Shown here piece by piece: positions 28,163 to 36,376 of a DNA stretch of 62,560 nucleotides. The position numbers were made by a program, and so were the translations under genes. The notes beneath the pieces were generated by a model. It searched no databases. It had not been told where the DNA came from and saw only the letters and a list, made by a program, of their open reading frames with translations. Numbering within the stretch: the stretch's first letter is position 1; each line of letters opens with the position of its first letter. Origin of the DNA: DATMRF01 sp035566435 (GTDB lineage Bacteria; Verrucomicrobiota; Verrucomicrobiia; Limisphaerales; UBA8199); NCBI GenBank assembly GCA_035566435.1, contig DATMRF010000025.1, forward strand, positions 1-62,560. The letters are read 5' to 3'.

Positions 28163-28534
28163 GTGTCAGAACGCGAGATCCGGAAGCTGGAACTGGCAAA
28201 CGGCCGGGTGCCGTTTGATGATTGGTCCCAACTAAACATGCGTCTTAAGAATTACAGAGAAGGTTTATTGGAACGGCTCAAGGATCCGGATTATGCGGCC
28301 GAGTATCTGGCCCAAGTCCTGGCGGAAAAAGACCAGGCGGCTTTCCTGGTGGCGTTGAAGGATGTCGTGGAAGCCACTGGAGGGATGAGCGCGATGGCCA
28401 AACGGGTGGGGCTGAGACGTCCGAGCTTGTATAAGGTCTTTTCCAAGAGAGGCAACCCTACCCTGGAGACGCTCCAAGCCGTTCTGGAGGCTTTGGGCTT
28501 ACGCGTCACGGTGGCCACTGCCAAAACGGCATAA
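28163..28534 (+). CDS. HigA-type antitoxin (XRE-like) carrying a HigB toxin N-terminal remnant
   Basis: In this 123-residue product, residues 26-123 form a complete HigA-like addiction-module antidote. It opens MRLKNYREGLLERLKDPDYA, followed by a helix-turn-helix GGMSAMAKRVGLRRPSLYKV and GNPTLETLQAVLEALGLRV. Residues 1-24 (EIRKLELANGRVPFDDW) match the N-terminus of Gp49/RelE-type HigB toxins ('NGR.PF.EWL'), whose other 70-80 residues are missing. The likely explanation is an in-frame deletion that fused toxin codons to the antitoxin. An internal ATG at 28238 would give the normal antitoxin. No toxin gene is nearby, so this is now a solitary DNA-binding antitoxin. Confidence 0.75.
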   Translation: MSEREIRKLELANGRVPFDDWSQLNMRLKNYREGLLERLKDPDYAAEYLAQVLAEKDQAAFLVALKDVVEATGGMSAMAKRVGLRRPSLYKVFSKRGNPTLETLQAVLEALGLRVTVATAKTA

Positions 28535-28889
28535 ACTCGGCCACTGCCTGCCAGAGCCGGACGCGTGCATTGCTAAACTGATTGTGGAGGTCACACTTGA
28601 GGTTGGCGGGATTGGGAGCTGCCTCTCCCTTGAAAGGCCCGAAAAAAATGACGAGAGCTTTTCGACCAGAAGCCGTGCTATGGGCGAACCCCTTTCAGGG
28701 TTTGCCAGGTTTTTGAAATAGGTCACCCAGGGGGCGACGCAAAACAGAAGCGTCGCTGCTGGGCTGATCAGTTTGCTTTGCGGCTCGCGCCGGGGCGATT
28801 CCGTGGTAACTTCCAAAGCCCTGACCTGGCATTGCGGGCGGAACCCGCTGGAGAGGAGGGGCCACCGGGGACCGGAAAAATTTTGAGCA
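28535..28889. other. Gene-free interval with hairpin
   Basis: No gene supported. A hairpin GCGACGC-N9-GCGTCGC lies at 28734-28756 with flanking CCCAG/CTGGG pairing. It has no T-run, so a terminator function is doubtful. Confidence 0.45.
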
Positions 28890-30119
28890 GTGAACCCGAA
28901 AAACGAACGAATATTGCTGTTGCTACTGACGGCCATCCAGTTCACCACGAACCTGGATTTCCTGATCATCCTGCCGCTGGGCCCCCAATACATGCGCTTG
29001 ATGCACCTCACCCCGGCCCAGTTCGACTTAATCGTGGCCGCCTACGCTATTGCCGCGGGCATCTCCGGCGTGGTGGCAGCGTTGTGCCTGGACCGGTTTG
29101 ACCGCAAGAAGGCGCTGGTGGGGCTGTTCCTGGGCTTTGCTATCGGCACACTCTTGTGCGCGCTGGCCCCGAGCTACCACTTGCTGGTCGCCGCCCGCGC
29201 CCTGGCGGGGGTGTTCGGCGGCGTAACCGGCGCGGTGATTCTGGCCATCGTCGGGGATGTCATCCCGGAACATCGCCGCGGCAAAGCCATGGGCCTGGTC
29301 ATGTCCGCGTTTTCTGTGGCCTCGATCTTCGGGGTGCCGCTCGGCCTGGTGCTGGCGACGGATTTCAACTGGCATGTCCCGTTCTATGCGATTGCGGTAC
29401 TTTGCGTGCCGATTCTGCTCGCGGTTTCACGCTACGTGCCGGCGTTGCGCGGTCACCTGGACCATGCGCGCGAGCAGCACCCGGTGGCGCGGCTGCTGGC
29501 GGTCCTGGCGGAGCCGAACCATCGGATGGCTTTTATTTTCATGATGGTGCTGGCCGCGGCGAGCTTCACCATTTTTCCCACCCTGGCTCCTTACATGGTA
29601 CAGAACGTCGGGTTGACCGAGAAGCAATTGCCGTTCATTTATCTGACCGGCGGGCTGTGCACTTTCTTCAGCATGAACCTGGTGGGCCGCTGGGCCGACC
29701 GCTCCGGAAAACTCTATGTGTTCACGGTCATGTCGCTTTCGGCAACCATCCCCATCACGGCCCTGACCCATCTGCCGCGCGTGTCCCTGCTGCCGGCACT
29801 GGCCACCTCGACGCTGCTGATGATCTGCATGTCCGGCCGGTTTGTTCCCGCCATGGCAATGCTGACGGCGGCGGTTGAATCGCGCTATCGCGGCGGCTTC
29901 ATGAGCGTCAATTCGTCGGTCCAGCAATTTTCCGGCGGCCTGGCGGCCTGGCTGAGCGGCACCATCATCGGCGAGGGTCCGAGTGGTCAAATCACCGGCT
30001 ACGCGGTGGCGGGCGCCGTGGCTGCGGCCTTGGTGCTCACCTGCATCTGGCTGGCGCGCTTTCTACGCCCGGTCCCGACCGAATTGTCCTCCGCCTCCGT
30101 GTCGATCGAATCGGTCTGA
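28890..30119 (+). CDS. MFS drug/sugar efflux transporter, 12 TM
   Basis: This 409-residue protein has twelve predicted membrane helices and the MFS loop 2-3 motif DRFDRKKAL (about residue 68). A second-half loop motif GRWADRSGK lies at about 266. It is similar to arabinose-efflux-type permeases, and its substrate is unknown. It starts at GTG 28890. The last 73 codons are duplicated at 47.3 kb. No partner gene adjacent. Confidence 0.85.
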   Translation: MNPKNERILLLLLTAIQFTTNLDFLIILPLGPQYMRLMHLTPAQFDLIVAAYAIAAGISGVVAALCLDRFDRKKALVGLFLGFAIGTLLCALAPSYHLLVAARALAGVFGGVTGAVILAIVGDVIPEHRRGKAMGLVMSAFSVASIFGVPLGLVLATDFNWHVPFYAIAVLCVPILLAVSRYVPALRGHLDHAREQHPVARLLAVLAEPNHRMAFIFMMVLAAASFTIFPTLAPYMVQNVGLTEKQLPFIYLTGGLCTFFSMNLVGRWADRSGKLYVFTVMSLSATIPITALTHLPRVSLLPALATSTLLMICMSGRFVPAMAMLTAAVESRYRGGFMSVNSSVQQFSGGLAAWLSGTIIGEGPSGQITGYAVAGAVAAALVLTCIWLARFLRPVPTELSSASVSIESV

Positions 30120-30215
30120 TGGAGCAGTGAGGCGGTGGAATGTGCGCAAATGCAGTTCCAATCTTTGCTGTGACCCGTTTCCCTGACCCCGGCAATTCAA
30201 GATTTTGGGAAAGGA

Positions 30216-31055
30216 TTACTCCTTTCTTCCCCCTAACCAAAGCAAGCTGTCCAAAATCAGCCGGTTCTGGGTTTCGTTTTCAAAAGTAAAAGAGAGCTCC
30301 TTGCCGGTCTTGTGTTCGTAATCGATATCATTGTGCCCCATATTGAAGTAGATCATTCGATACCGCCGATTCGTCCACGCGACGGGATAGTAGCCCGCGT
30401 GCCAGATTTCGTGCAGCTTAGGCCCGGTTCCGAGCGGGAAACTGGAGGGATCGATCGACAACAAGATCTTAATGTTGGAATTGGTGCGCAGGTCGTTAGT
30501 CCATTTGTACCACTCGTTGGGCGCGGACCTGAACGTTTCGGGCAAATGCCGGACTGCTGGATGTGCCGGATTTTCCACGCGCAACACCGCGGAGGTCGGC
30601 CTCCAGGTATTGCCGACGTACGAGCCGGAGCCGAGAAACTCGTTGTGGTACCAATCCCAATCTTGAGGAACCGCCGAGGGTGTGAGGGCAAAGGCAGCGA
30701 AATGAAAACCCATCCAGCCGCCGCCGTTTTCCATGTAATGTCGGAACGCTTCACGCTGACGGGGAGCCTCCGGTCGTGTGTCCAGAAACAACACCACCTG
30801 ATACCGGGCGAGCACGTTGTTATTGAGATCGTCCCAGTTGGTTGTCGAACGGTAATTGAAATGGGCCTGGCCGGCCATCCTGGAGAACCACTGATTGGCC
30901 TCACGCACGAAGCTGATATGTGCCTGGTCGCTCCTGCCCGTGTAAAAGGCAATCACATTAAACTCGGGCGCAGAGTTCGGCACCGGCTCGCCCGAGCAAA
31001 CAAGACGGATACCGCAGGCAAGGAGGGCTGCCGTGCGCCGCACGCGAGCGTTCAT
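30216..31055 (-). CDS. ThuA-like domain protein, exported
   Basis: This 279-residue protein has an N-terminal hydrophobic segment. The ThuA/glutamine-amidotransferase-like fold shows in FNVIAFYTGRSDQAH, YQVVLFLDTRPEAP, GGGWMGFHFAAFA, HEIWHAGYYPVAWTN and YFNMGHNDIDYE. ThuA proteins are linked to trehalose or other sugar metabolism, but many Verrucomicrobiota and Planctomycetes paralogues are uncharacterised. It is the last gene of a tightly coupled three-gene minus-strand operon; its ATG overlaps the upstream stop (ATGA). Confidence 0.85.
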   Translation of the reverse strand: MNARVRRTAALLACGIRLVCSGEPVPNSAPEFNVIAFYTGRSDQAHISFVREANQWFSRMAGQAHFNYRSTTNWDDLNNNVLARYQVVLFLDTRPEAPRQREAFRHYMENGGGWMGFHFAAFALTPSAVPQDWDWYHNEFLGSGSYVGNTWRPTSAVLRVENPAHPAVRHLPETFRSAPNEWYKWTNDLRTNSNIKILLSIDPSSFPLGTGPKLHEIWHAGYYPVAWTNRRYRMIYFNMGHNDIDYEHKTGKELSFTFENETQNRLILDSLLWLGGRKE

Positions 31056-31990
31056 GAGTTGAAGAGTTGGCGAATGAACTCGGCGGCCAGTTTCGCGTTC
31101 TCATGCGCGAACTCAATGCCCACGGTGTTACCATCGACGAGCGGCAGTTGATGGCACAGCTCGTAACTGAGGTAGCCTTCGTACCCGATGCCGCGCATGG
31201 CGGCGACAAAATCGCGGTAATACTGGTTCGTCTCGCCTCCGATCACCCCGTCATTACGCTCAAACCCGCGGATGCTCCCATCGCCGCGACGCTCGAATTC
31301 ACCGCCAAAGTGCGACAGCACCTGTAACGGGCCGACGGCGCGGGCCGCCTCGCCCATCGCCTTCGCGCTTTTGTCCAGCATGAGTGGCGCATCCAGACAG
31401 ACTTTCAGATGCGGAGAGTCCACCTCCCGCACCATCCGCAGCACATCGTGGTAATCCTTGATCACCGGCCGGTGGTTCTGCAGCGCCAGCGTCACCCCGG
31501 CCTCACTCGCGTAGCGCGAGCACTCGCTCAAAGCCTCCCGGCACCAGCCCCAAATCTCCTCGGCCGAAAACTTCGCGTGAACCACCGGCCAGAGGTTTTC
31601 CATGATGTCGTAGGTTGCCAGTTTGGGATGCAGGGTGACGCCCCACCAGGCCAGGAACAGGCGCAGATGCTTCGCTCCCAGGTCCGCGGTCATGCGGACC
31701 AACTCGCGCACATAGGCAACCTGCGCTTCACGCACCTCCGCCGCAGGGCAGCTAAAATCGTTGTTCGCGGCCACGGCATGGATTTCGATTCCTTCGCCGT
31801 CGGCGACCGACCGCAGCTCCTTGCAACGGTTTGCAGGCCAGTCGAGCGGGTTTCCATGCGGCCGCTTCCCGTCGATCTCCACTCCGTCATAACCCAGTTT
31901 GCGGGCGGTTTTGATTAATTCCGTAAGGGTCAAAGCATTGCCGCGATACCAGATGCCCAGATAGGTAACGCTATAGAGTCCCAGTTTCAT
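31052..31990 (-). CDS. Sugar phosphate isomerase/epimerase (xylose isomerase-like TIM barrel)
   Basis: This 312-residue cytoplasmic TIM-barrel protein of the AP-endonuclease-2 fold opens MKLGLYSVTYLGIWYRG. It contains GYDGVEIDGKRPHG, VTLALQNHRPVIKDYHDVLR (metal-ligand region), HLKVCLDAPLMLD, LSHFGGEFE, and the C-terminal GYEGYLSYELCHQLP (metal-binding Glu). It is sandwiched by two ThuA genes with 4-bp ATGA overlaps on both sides, which suggests a shared sugar-processing function. Substrate unknown. Confidence 0.87.
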   Translation of the reverse strand: MKLGLYSVTYLGIWYRGNALTLTELIKTARKLGYDGVEIDGKRPHGNPLDWPANRCKELRSVADGEGIEIHAVAANNDFSCPAAEVREAQVAYVRELVRMTADLGAKHLRLFLAWWGVTLHPKLATYDIMENLWPVVHAKFSAEEIWGWCREALSECSRYASEAGVTLALQNHRPVIKDYHDVLRMVREVDSPHLKVCLDAPLMLDKSAKAMGEAARAVGPLQVLSHFGGEFERRGDGSIRGFERNDGVIGGETNQYYRDFVAAMRGIGYEGYLSYELCHQLPLVDGNTVGIEFAHENAKLAAEFIRQLFNS

Positions 31991-32781
31991 TTTGATAAGG
32001 ATGGCGGTTCGGCAGCCCAGAGGATTGCATTACGGAGAATGGTGGTGAAAGCCTTGTTTTCAAGCAGCCAGGGGCCGTGCCCCATAAAGATATATACATT
32101 GCGTGCCGGGACGCGCTCGTTCGTCCAAATGACCGGGTGGTCACCCATCCGCACAGCGGAGGGATCGGAGTAGGTCGATTCATCCACACTGGCCAGCACG
32201 TGGACATTCGCACGCGGGCTACGGTCGTAGGTGTACCATTCCTCCTTGGAGATCACAAAAGATTCCGGCACGTCCTTCATGCAGGGGTGGATTTTGTCTT
32301 CAACCTGAACCTTTCCGGAAGAGAACGTCGCGATGTAATTCTTAAATTTGATTCCGCCCATAAACTGAGAGAACCAGGGCCACATGGGCTGGCCATCGAA
32401 GTCGCCTAACAGTGTCGCGTGATGCAGCCCCACCCAGCCGCCTTTGCCCTGCTCGATGTAGGCCTTGAACGCGGCCATTGCTTCCGGCGTCCAGCCGTAG
32501 GGGGCGAAGTCCAACTGAAGCACCAGGCGGTACCTGCCCAGCAGCTCCTCCGTGATCGGTATGGTGTTGGTGATGTAATCCACGACGAACCCGTTTTCTT
32601 CGCCGCATACCTTCAGCCAGGGTTTGGCCGCCGCGGTGAACGCGACGTGATGGCCACCTGATTCCATCAGGGCCAGCACTCGAAACCTCGGCGTCGGGGC
32701 CTTTCCAGGCAGTGACGGTTGGTCCCGGGCAAGGGCGGATGCCAGTGCAAGCATCCAGCAGAGAATCGAAAGCCGGCTCAT
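31987..32781 (-). CDS. ThuA-domain protein, exported (first gene of operon)
   Basis: This 264-residue protein has a signal peptide (MSRLSILCWMLALASALA). The ThuA fold follows: RFRVLALMESGGHHVAF, DFAPYGWTPEAMAAFKAYIE, GKGGWVGLHHATLLGDFDG, HPVIWTNERVPARNVYIFMG. ATG at 32781 is preferred to the upstream in-frame start because AGGG lies five bases before it and the signal peptide starts there. It is translationally coupled to the isomerase by ATGA. Two ThuA paralogues in one operon suggest separate substrates or a heterodimer. Confidence 0.85.
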   Translation of the reverse strand: MSRLSILCWMLALASALARDQPSLPGKAPTPRFRVLALMESGGHHVAFTAAAKPWLKVCGEENGFVVDYITNTIPITEELLGRYRLVLQLDFAPYGWTPEAMAAFKAYIEQGKGGWVGLHHATLLGDFDGQPMWPWFSQFMGGIKFKNYIATFSSGKVQVEDKIHPCMKDVPESFVISKEEWYTYDRSPRANVHVLASVDESTYSDPSAVRMGDHPVIWTNERVPARNVYIFMGHGPWLLENKAFTTILRNAILWAAEPPSLSK

Positions 32782-33313
32782 TGCGCCCTGGAGTGTCCCG
32801 GAAAAAACCGGCTGTGAAAAGCCTGCTTTTGACAAGTTGCAGGACTTCGGCGTTCATGCATACTCGGATTACTCCGGATTGGTCCGGAGCCTTGCGGATT
32901 GCTCACGAAGTGAAATTTGGCGCAATTAAGTGAAAGTAGGTGAAATTTTTGCGAAGCATGGCAGAGAAAGCGCGGCAGGACGACGCGGGGCAAGGGGGAG
33001 GGGGTGGCTGATCCCCCTGCAGACCCGTGACGTCGTGACAAGCCGCATTTTACCGAGGTGTTTTTTAGAAAAGCCCGTGACAAAGGGCGTGCCGCGGTCG
33101 TGACGGGGCGTGACAAAGTGGTTGAGGGTCGGTGGTTGAGAGTTGAGGGTCCCAAGTCTCAAGTCCACTGCCCAAAGGGAGGGAGGCGGAGTTAGGGATG
33201 AATGATTTTGAATCGATTTCAATTGCGGCTGGACCGCGCGGGGCCAGCCGCAATTGACTTTTTCGGCCTCGGAGTCAGAGGTCTTTCTCTCAACTCTCAG
33301 TTCTCAGCTGCTC
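32782..33313. other. Gene-free interval
   Basis: No coding sequence supported. It contains a repeat-like GTTGAGGGTCGGTGG block (33121-33150) and the strong hairpin at 33219-33263. Confidence 0.5.
33219..33263 (+). terminator. Strong hairpin followed by T5
   Basis: A perfect 14-bp stem (TCAATTGCGGCTGG at 33219-33232 pairing with CCAGCCGCAATTGA at 33244-33257) has an 11-nt loop and is followed by CTTTTT on the plus strand. On the minus strand no T-run follows. The flanking genes are both minus-strand, so it may act on an antisense transcript or be a dispersed hairpin. Confidence 0.55.
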
Positions 33314-34903
33314 CTATGCGGGCAGGGCGGCCGCCTCGCGGCACAGTGCGGCCAATTGTTCTTGGGTGCCCTCCGGGTCGGGCGCCTTTTCGGGAGGATT
33401 CCACTCGAGTGGCGAGCCAGCCGCGATGAGTAGACGAGCTGCCCGGACATGGTCTGCGCCGTCTCCATGGGAGCCGTGCGTCCATCCTTCGGTCGCCCAA
33501 ACCAGCGGGGTGGCGGCAAACATCCCGTCCAGAGCCTTCACGGAAGCGCCATGGGCCAGAAGCAATCGCACGGCTTCGGTGCGACCGGCCATCGCAGCCC
33601 GGTGCAATGGCGTGACCGATTCGTTGTCTTTTGCGTTCGGGTCAAATCCGCAGGTGAGCATCGTTTCGAGGGCAGCCACATCTCCGCGCTCAGCCGGCAC
33701 GTGCATCATCAGATGATGCTCGCGGCGAAGCTCGCCGCGCAGACCGGGATTGGCCCGCAGCATTTCAACCGCGCGCGCCTGGTCACCGCGTGTGCAGGCC
33801 GACACAAAGTTCTCCAGCGGCGAAAGCTCGTCCTTCGCGCCGTGAGCCCGGAGCCACTCCGCAATCTCGTGGTTGCCATGCAGGGCCGCCACCGTGTAGG
33901 CGGTGCGGCCGTCGCGGTTCGGCTGATGAATATCCGCGCCGTGACGCACCAGCAACTCGACCAGCGGAACGTCCCATCGCTGCGCAGCGATATGCAAGGG
34001 CGCATCCCCCGGCTCGGTCCATGGGAGGTTGGGGTCTGCGCCGTGCTCCAGCAGCCAGCGTATGCCGGCCGTATTCTTAGCCCAGCCAAGGATGTAGCGC
34101 AAAGGCGGAACGCCCCCGGGAATTCCGTTGAGGTTGCCCCCGAAGCGGTGGAGCAATTCAAGGGCCGGCAGGTTGCCGGAGCCCGCGGTGATGTGCATCG
34201 AAACCCCGTCGGTCGGGTTGGCCCCGCGTTCCAGCAAGGCCTCCGCGAGCGGGAGGTGATTCACCGCGCACAGCGCCCCCCAAAGCGCGGTCCTGGGAAG
34301 TTCGCGATGCCAATTCCAGTGGTATTCGGCATTGGGGTTTGCGCCTCGCGCCAGCAGGGTGCGCGCGATTGCCACCAACCCAGCCGCCCGCTGCGGAGCC
34401 TCGTGGCTCAGGAACGTGTGGCAGACATAAAGGAGCGGCTCCCAATTTTGGACCCCTCCTGTTTGAGTCGCGAGTTCGGGATGCTCTTGCAGTCGGCCCG
34501 ACACTGCTTCGGAGTCACCGAGCACGAGTTCAGTGTGCAGGCTGGCGTGCGCGATGGCGGGATATCGCGCGAGCAGCCGAAACGCGCGGTCCTTCGCGGC
34601 GCCGGTCGCGCAGCGAACAAACTGGTCAACGGCGGCGGCGAACGACAACGACTGTTCCTCAACCTGCTCGTGTAACTCCCGCCACGATTTGAATCCGTAT
34701 TCGCGGGCGATTACTGACTGGGCCTGGTGCAAGGCGAATTCCATCGCCAGCAGCCGGTCCAAGGGCAACGAGGCCAGGGCGGGTAGCACCCGAAACCGTT
34801 CCAGCGCGGCTGGCTCTTTGGCTCGGGCGGAGCGGAGTAGGGATTTGGCTTGGTTTTTGAGCTGCTCCAGATTTGGACGCTCAGGTAACTGCTTCGACGT
34901 CAT
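33314..34903 (-). CDS. Ankyrin-repeat protein
   Basis: The protein has 529 residues. The N-terminal helical domain (MTSKQLPERPNLEQLKNQAK, then AQSVIAREYGFKSW) shares the AQxVIAxEYGFxxW motif with the ankyrin protein at 60822, so the two are related. Ankyrin repeats occupy most of the rest (ARTLLARGANPN, RWLLEHGADPNLPW, DAPLHIAAQRWDVPLVELLV, TPLHRAAMAGRTEAVRLLLA). No signal peptide; a protein-binding role is inferred. ATG at 34903 is chosen over an upstream in-frame start because the conserved domain begins there. Confidence 0.85.
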   Translation of the reverse strand: MTSKQLPERPNLEQLKNQAKSLLRSARAKEPAALERFRVLPALASLPLDRLLAMEFALHQAQSVIAREYGFKSWRELHEQVEEQSLSFAAAVDQFVRCATGAAKDRAFRLLARYPAIAHASLHTELVLGDSEAVSGRLQEHPELATQTGGVQNWEPLLYVCHTFLSHEAPQRAAGLVAIARTLLARGANPNAEYHWNWHRELPRTALWGALCAVNHLPLAEALLERGANPTDGVSMHITAGSGNLPALELLHRFGGNLNGIPGGVPPLRYILGWAKNTAGIRWLLEHGADPNLPWTEPGDAPLHIAAQRWDVPLVELLVRHGADIHQPNRDGRTAYTVAALHGNHEIAEWLRAHGAKDELSPLENFVSACTRGDQARAVEMLRANPGLRGELRREHHLMMHVPAERGDVAALETMLTCGFDPNAKDNESVTPLHRAAMAGRTEAVRLLLAHGASVKALDGMFAATPLVWATEGWTHGSHGDGADHVRAARLLIAAGSPLEWNPPEKAPDPEGTQEQLAALCREAAALPA

Positions 34904-35343
34904 AACACATCCATGCTTTGCGCCCGCGGTTCGCAATCGGGCAGCACGGATAGATGCCGTGCAGTCAATTTGTATGGGCAGTGGGCTTAGCCCTTCGCGC
35001 GAACCTGCTGGCTCCTGAAGCGCCGAGGCTCAATAAAAGCCAAATCCTGGCGACTGTCAAGGGAGCCGCTGCTCTCGCCGCTCTCCTCGTGGACCGGGTC
35101 GAACCGTAGAAATGTCGGGGCCTTTTCCACGGTCCGACCCGTGAGATGGCCATTGCCCGCGACAACGGCAGAATCGGCATATGGGGCCTCGACACCGTCG
35201 GCCAAATCCTCACCCAACTGCGCCTGAACCCATGAACTCGAATCGCGAAACGCCGCCGAAGCACTGAGACAAAAGTGCAGAATGAAGTGCTGTTCTACCA
35301 GCGCTAGACCAAACCGCCAAAATGGGTTAAATGGTTTCTACCT
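34904..35343. other. Interval with only a gene fragment
   Basis: No intact gene. It holds a possible WD40 3' end at 35110-35235; other reading frames lack similarity. Confidence 0.45.
35110..35235 (+). pseudogene. Possible WD40-protein 3' end
   Basis: The frame reads MAIARDNGRIGIWGLDTV, then GQILTQLRLNP and stop. This matches the last blade of WD40 proteins that end 'LAIARDNGSIEIWDL..IR..L..L'. A TAG lies 38 codons before the end and no start or earlier blades are present, so only a tail survives. Confidence 0.4.
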
Positions 35344-36336
35344 ATGCACCCACTCAACCAGACTCGAAATGCCAGCGTCCGCCGCCTTCGGGGACGGCTG
35401 CCCTCTCTAAAGACCGTTCTTGTCCCGCTGCTGCTGACAAGCGCCACCATGGCGCCGGCCCAGCAGGACTTCAGCAACGTCCAGATCAAAGTCACGAAGG
35501 TCGCTGGCACGGTTTATATGCTGGAGGGGTCGGGCGGCAACATCGGCGTGTCCATCGGCGAAGATGGCATCGTGCTGGTGGATGACCAATTCGCGCCACT
35601 AGCACCGAAAATTCGGGCCGCGCTCAAAGGCATAACCGACAAGCCGATCAAGTTCGTCCTGAACACGCATTTCCATGGGGACCATACCGGCGGCAATGCC
35701 CAGTTCGGCACCGAGGCGCCGATCATTGCGCAGGAAAATGTGCGCAAACGGCTGAAAGAGGGCGGCACCGTGGCAGGCAACGCCGTCAAACCCGCTCCCA
35801 AGGAGGCGTTGCCGGTGATCACCTTCAACGACCGCGCGGCGGTGCACCTCAACGGAGAAGACATCCAGGCGATCCACTTTCCTCATGGGCATACCGACGG
35901 CGACAGCATCATTTTCTTTCCCCAATCGAAGGTTATTCATATGGGCGACGATTTCGTGACCTACGGCTTCCCGTTTGTGGATGTGGCCAGCGGCGGGAGC
36001 GTCAACGGCATGATCGCCGGAGTTGAGAAGGCCCTCAGCATCGCTCCGCCCGACGCCAAAATCATCCCGGGCCACGGACCACTGTCGACGCCGGAAGACG
36101 TGCGTAAATTCATCCGGATGTTGAAGGACACACGCGAGCTGGTGGCAAAGGCCGCGGCGGAGGGCAGGAAAGCCGAACAGATGAAGCAAGAGCACCTCCT
36201 GGCGAAGTACGAAGACCTGGGCAAAGGATTCATTAAGACCGACGCCTGGATCGACCTGCTCTACGCCGAAGTGACACAGAAATCCACCGCGGCTCCGGCC
36301 TACCAGAACCACGGACACGCCGACGAACGGAAATAG
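35344..36336 (+). CDS. MBL-fold metallo-hydrolase, exported
   Basis: In this 330-residue protein an N-terminal hydrophobic segment (LKTVLVPLLLTSATMAPA) suggests secretion. Metallo-beta-lactamase-fold zinc ligands are visible in NTHFHGDHTGGN, FPHGHTDGD, MGDDFV and IIPGHGPLS. This subgroup (cyclase/glyoxalase-like, sometimes B-class lactamase-like) hydrolyses diverse esters or lactams, so the substrate cannot be assigned. ATG at 35344 has no strong ribosome-binding site. The POT gene follows on the same strand. Confidence 0.88.
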   Translation: MHPLNQTRNASVRRLRGRLPSLKTVLVPLLLTSATMAPAQQDFSNVQIKVTKVAGTVYMLEGSGGNIGVSIGEDGIVLVDDQFAPLAPKIRAALKGITDKPIKFVLNTHFHGDHTGGNAQFGTEAPIIAQENVRKRLKEGGTVAGNAVKPAPKEALPVITFNDRAAVHLNGEDIQAIHFPHGHTDGDSIIFFPQSKVIHMGDDFVTYGFPFVDVASGGSVNGMIAGVEKALSIAPPDAKIIPGHGPLSTPEDVRKFIRMLKDTRELVAKAAAEGRKAEQMKQEHLLAKYEDLGKGFIKTDAWIDLLYAEVTQKSTAAPAYQNHGHADERK

Positions 36337-36376
36337 GCGCACCAAACGCCATTGCTCGACCCAATGCGAAAATGCT

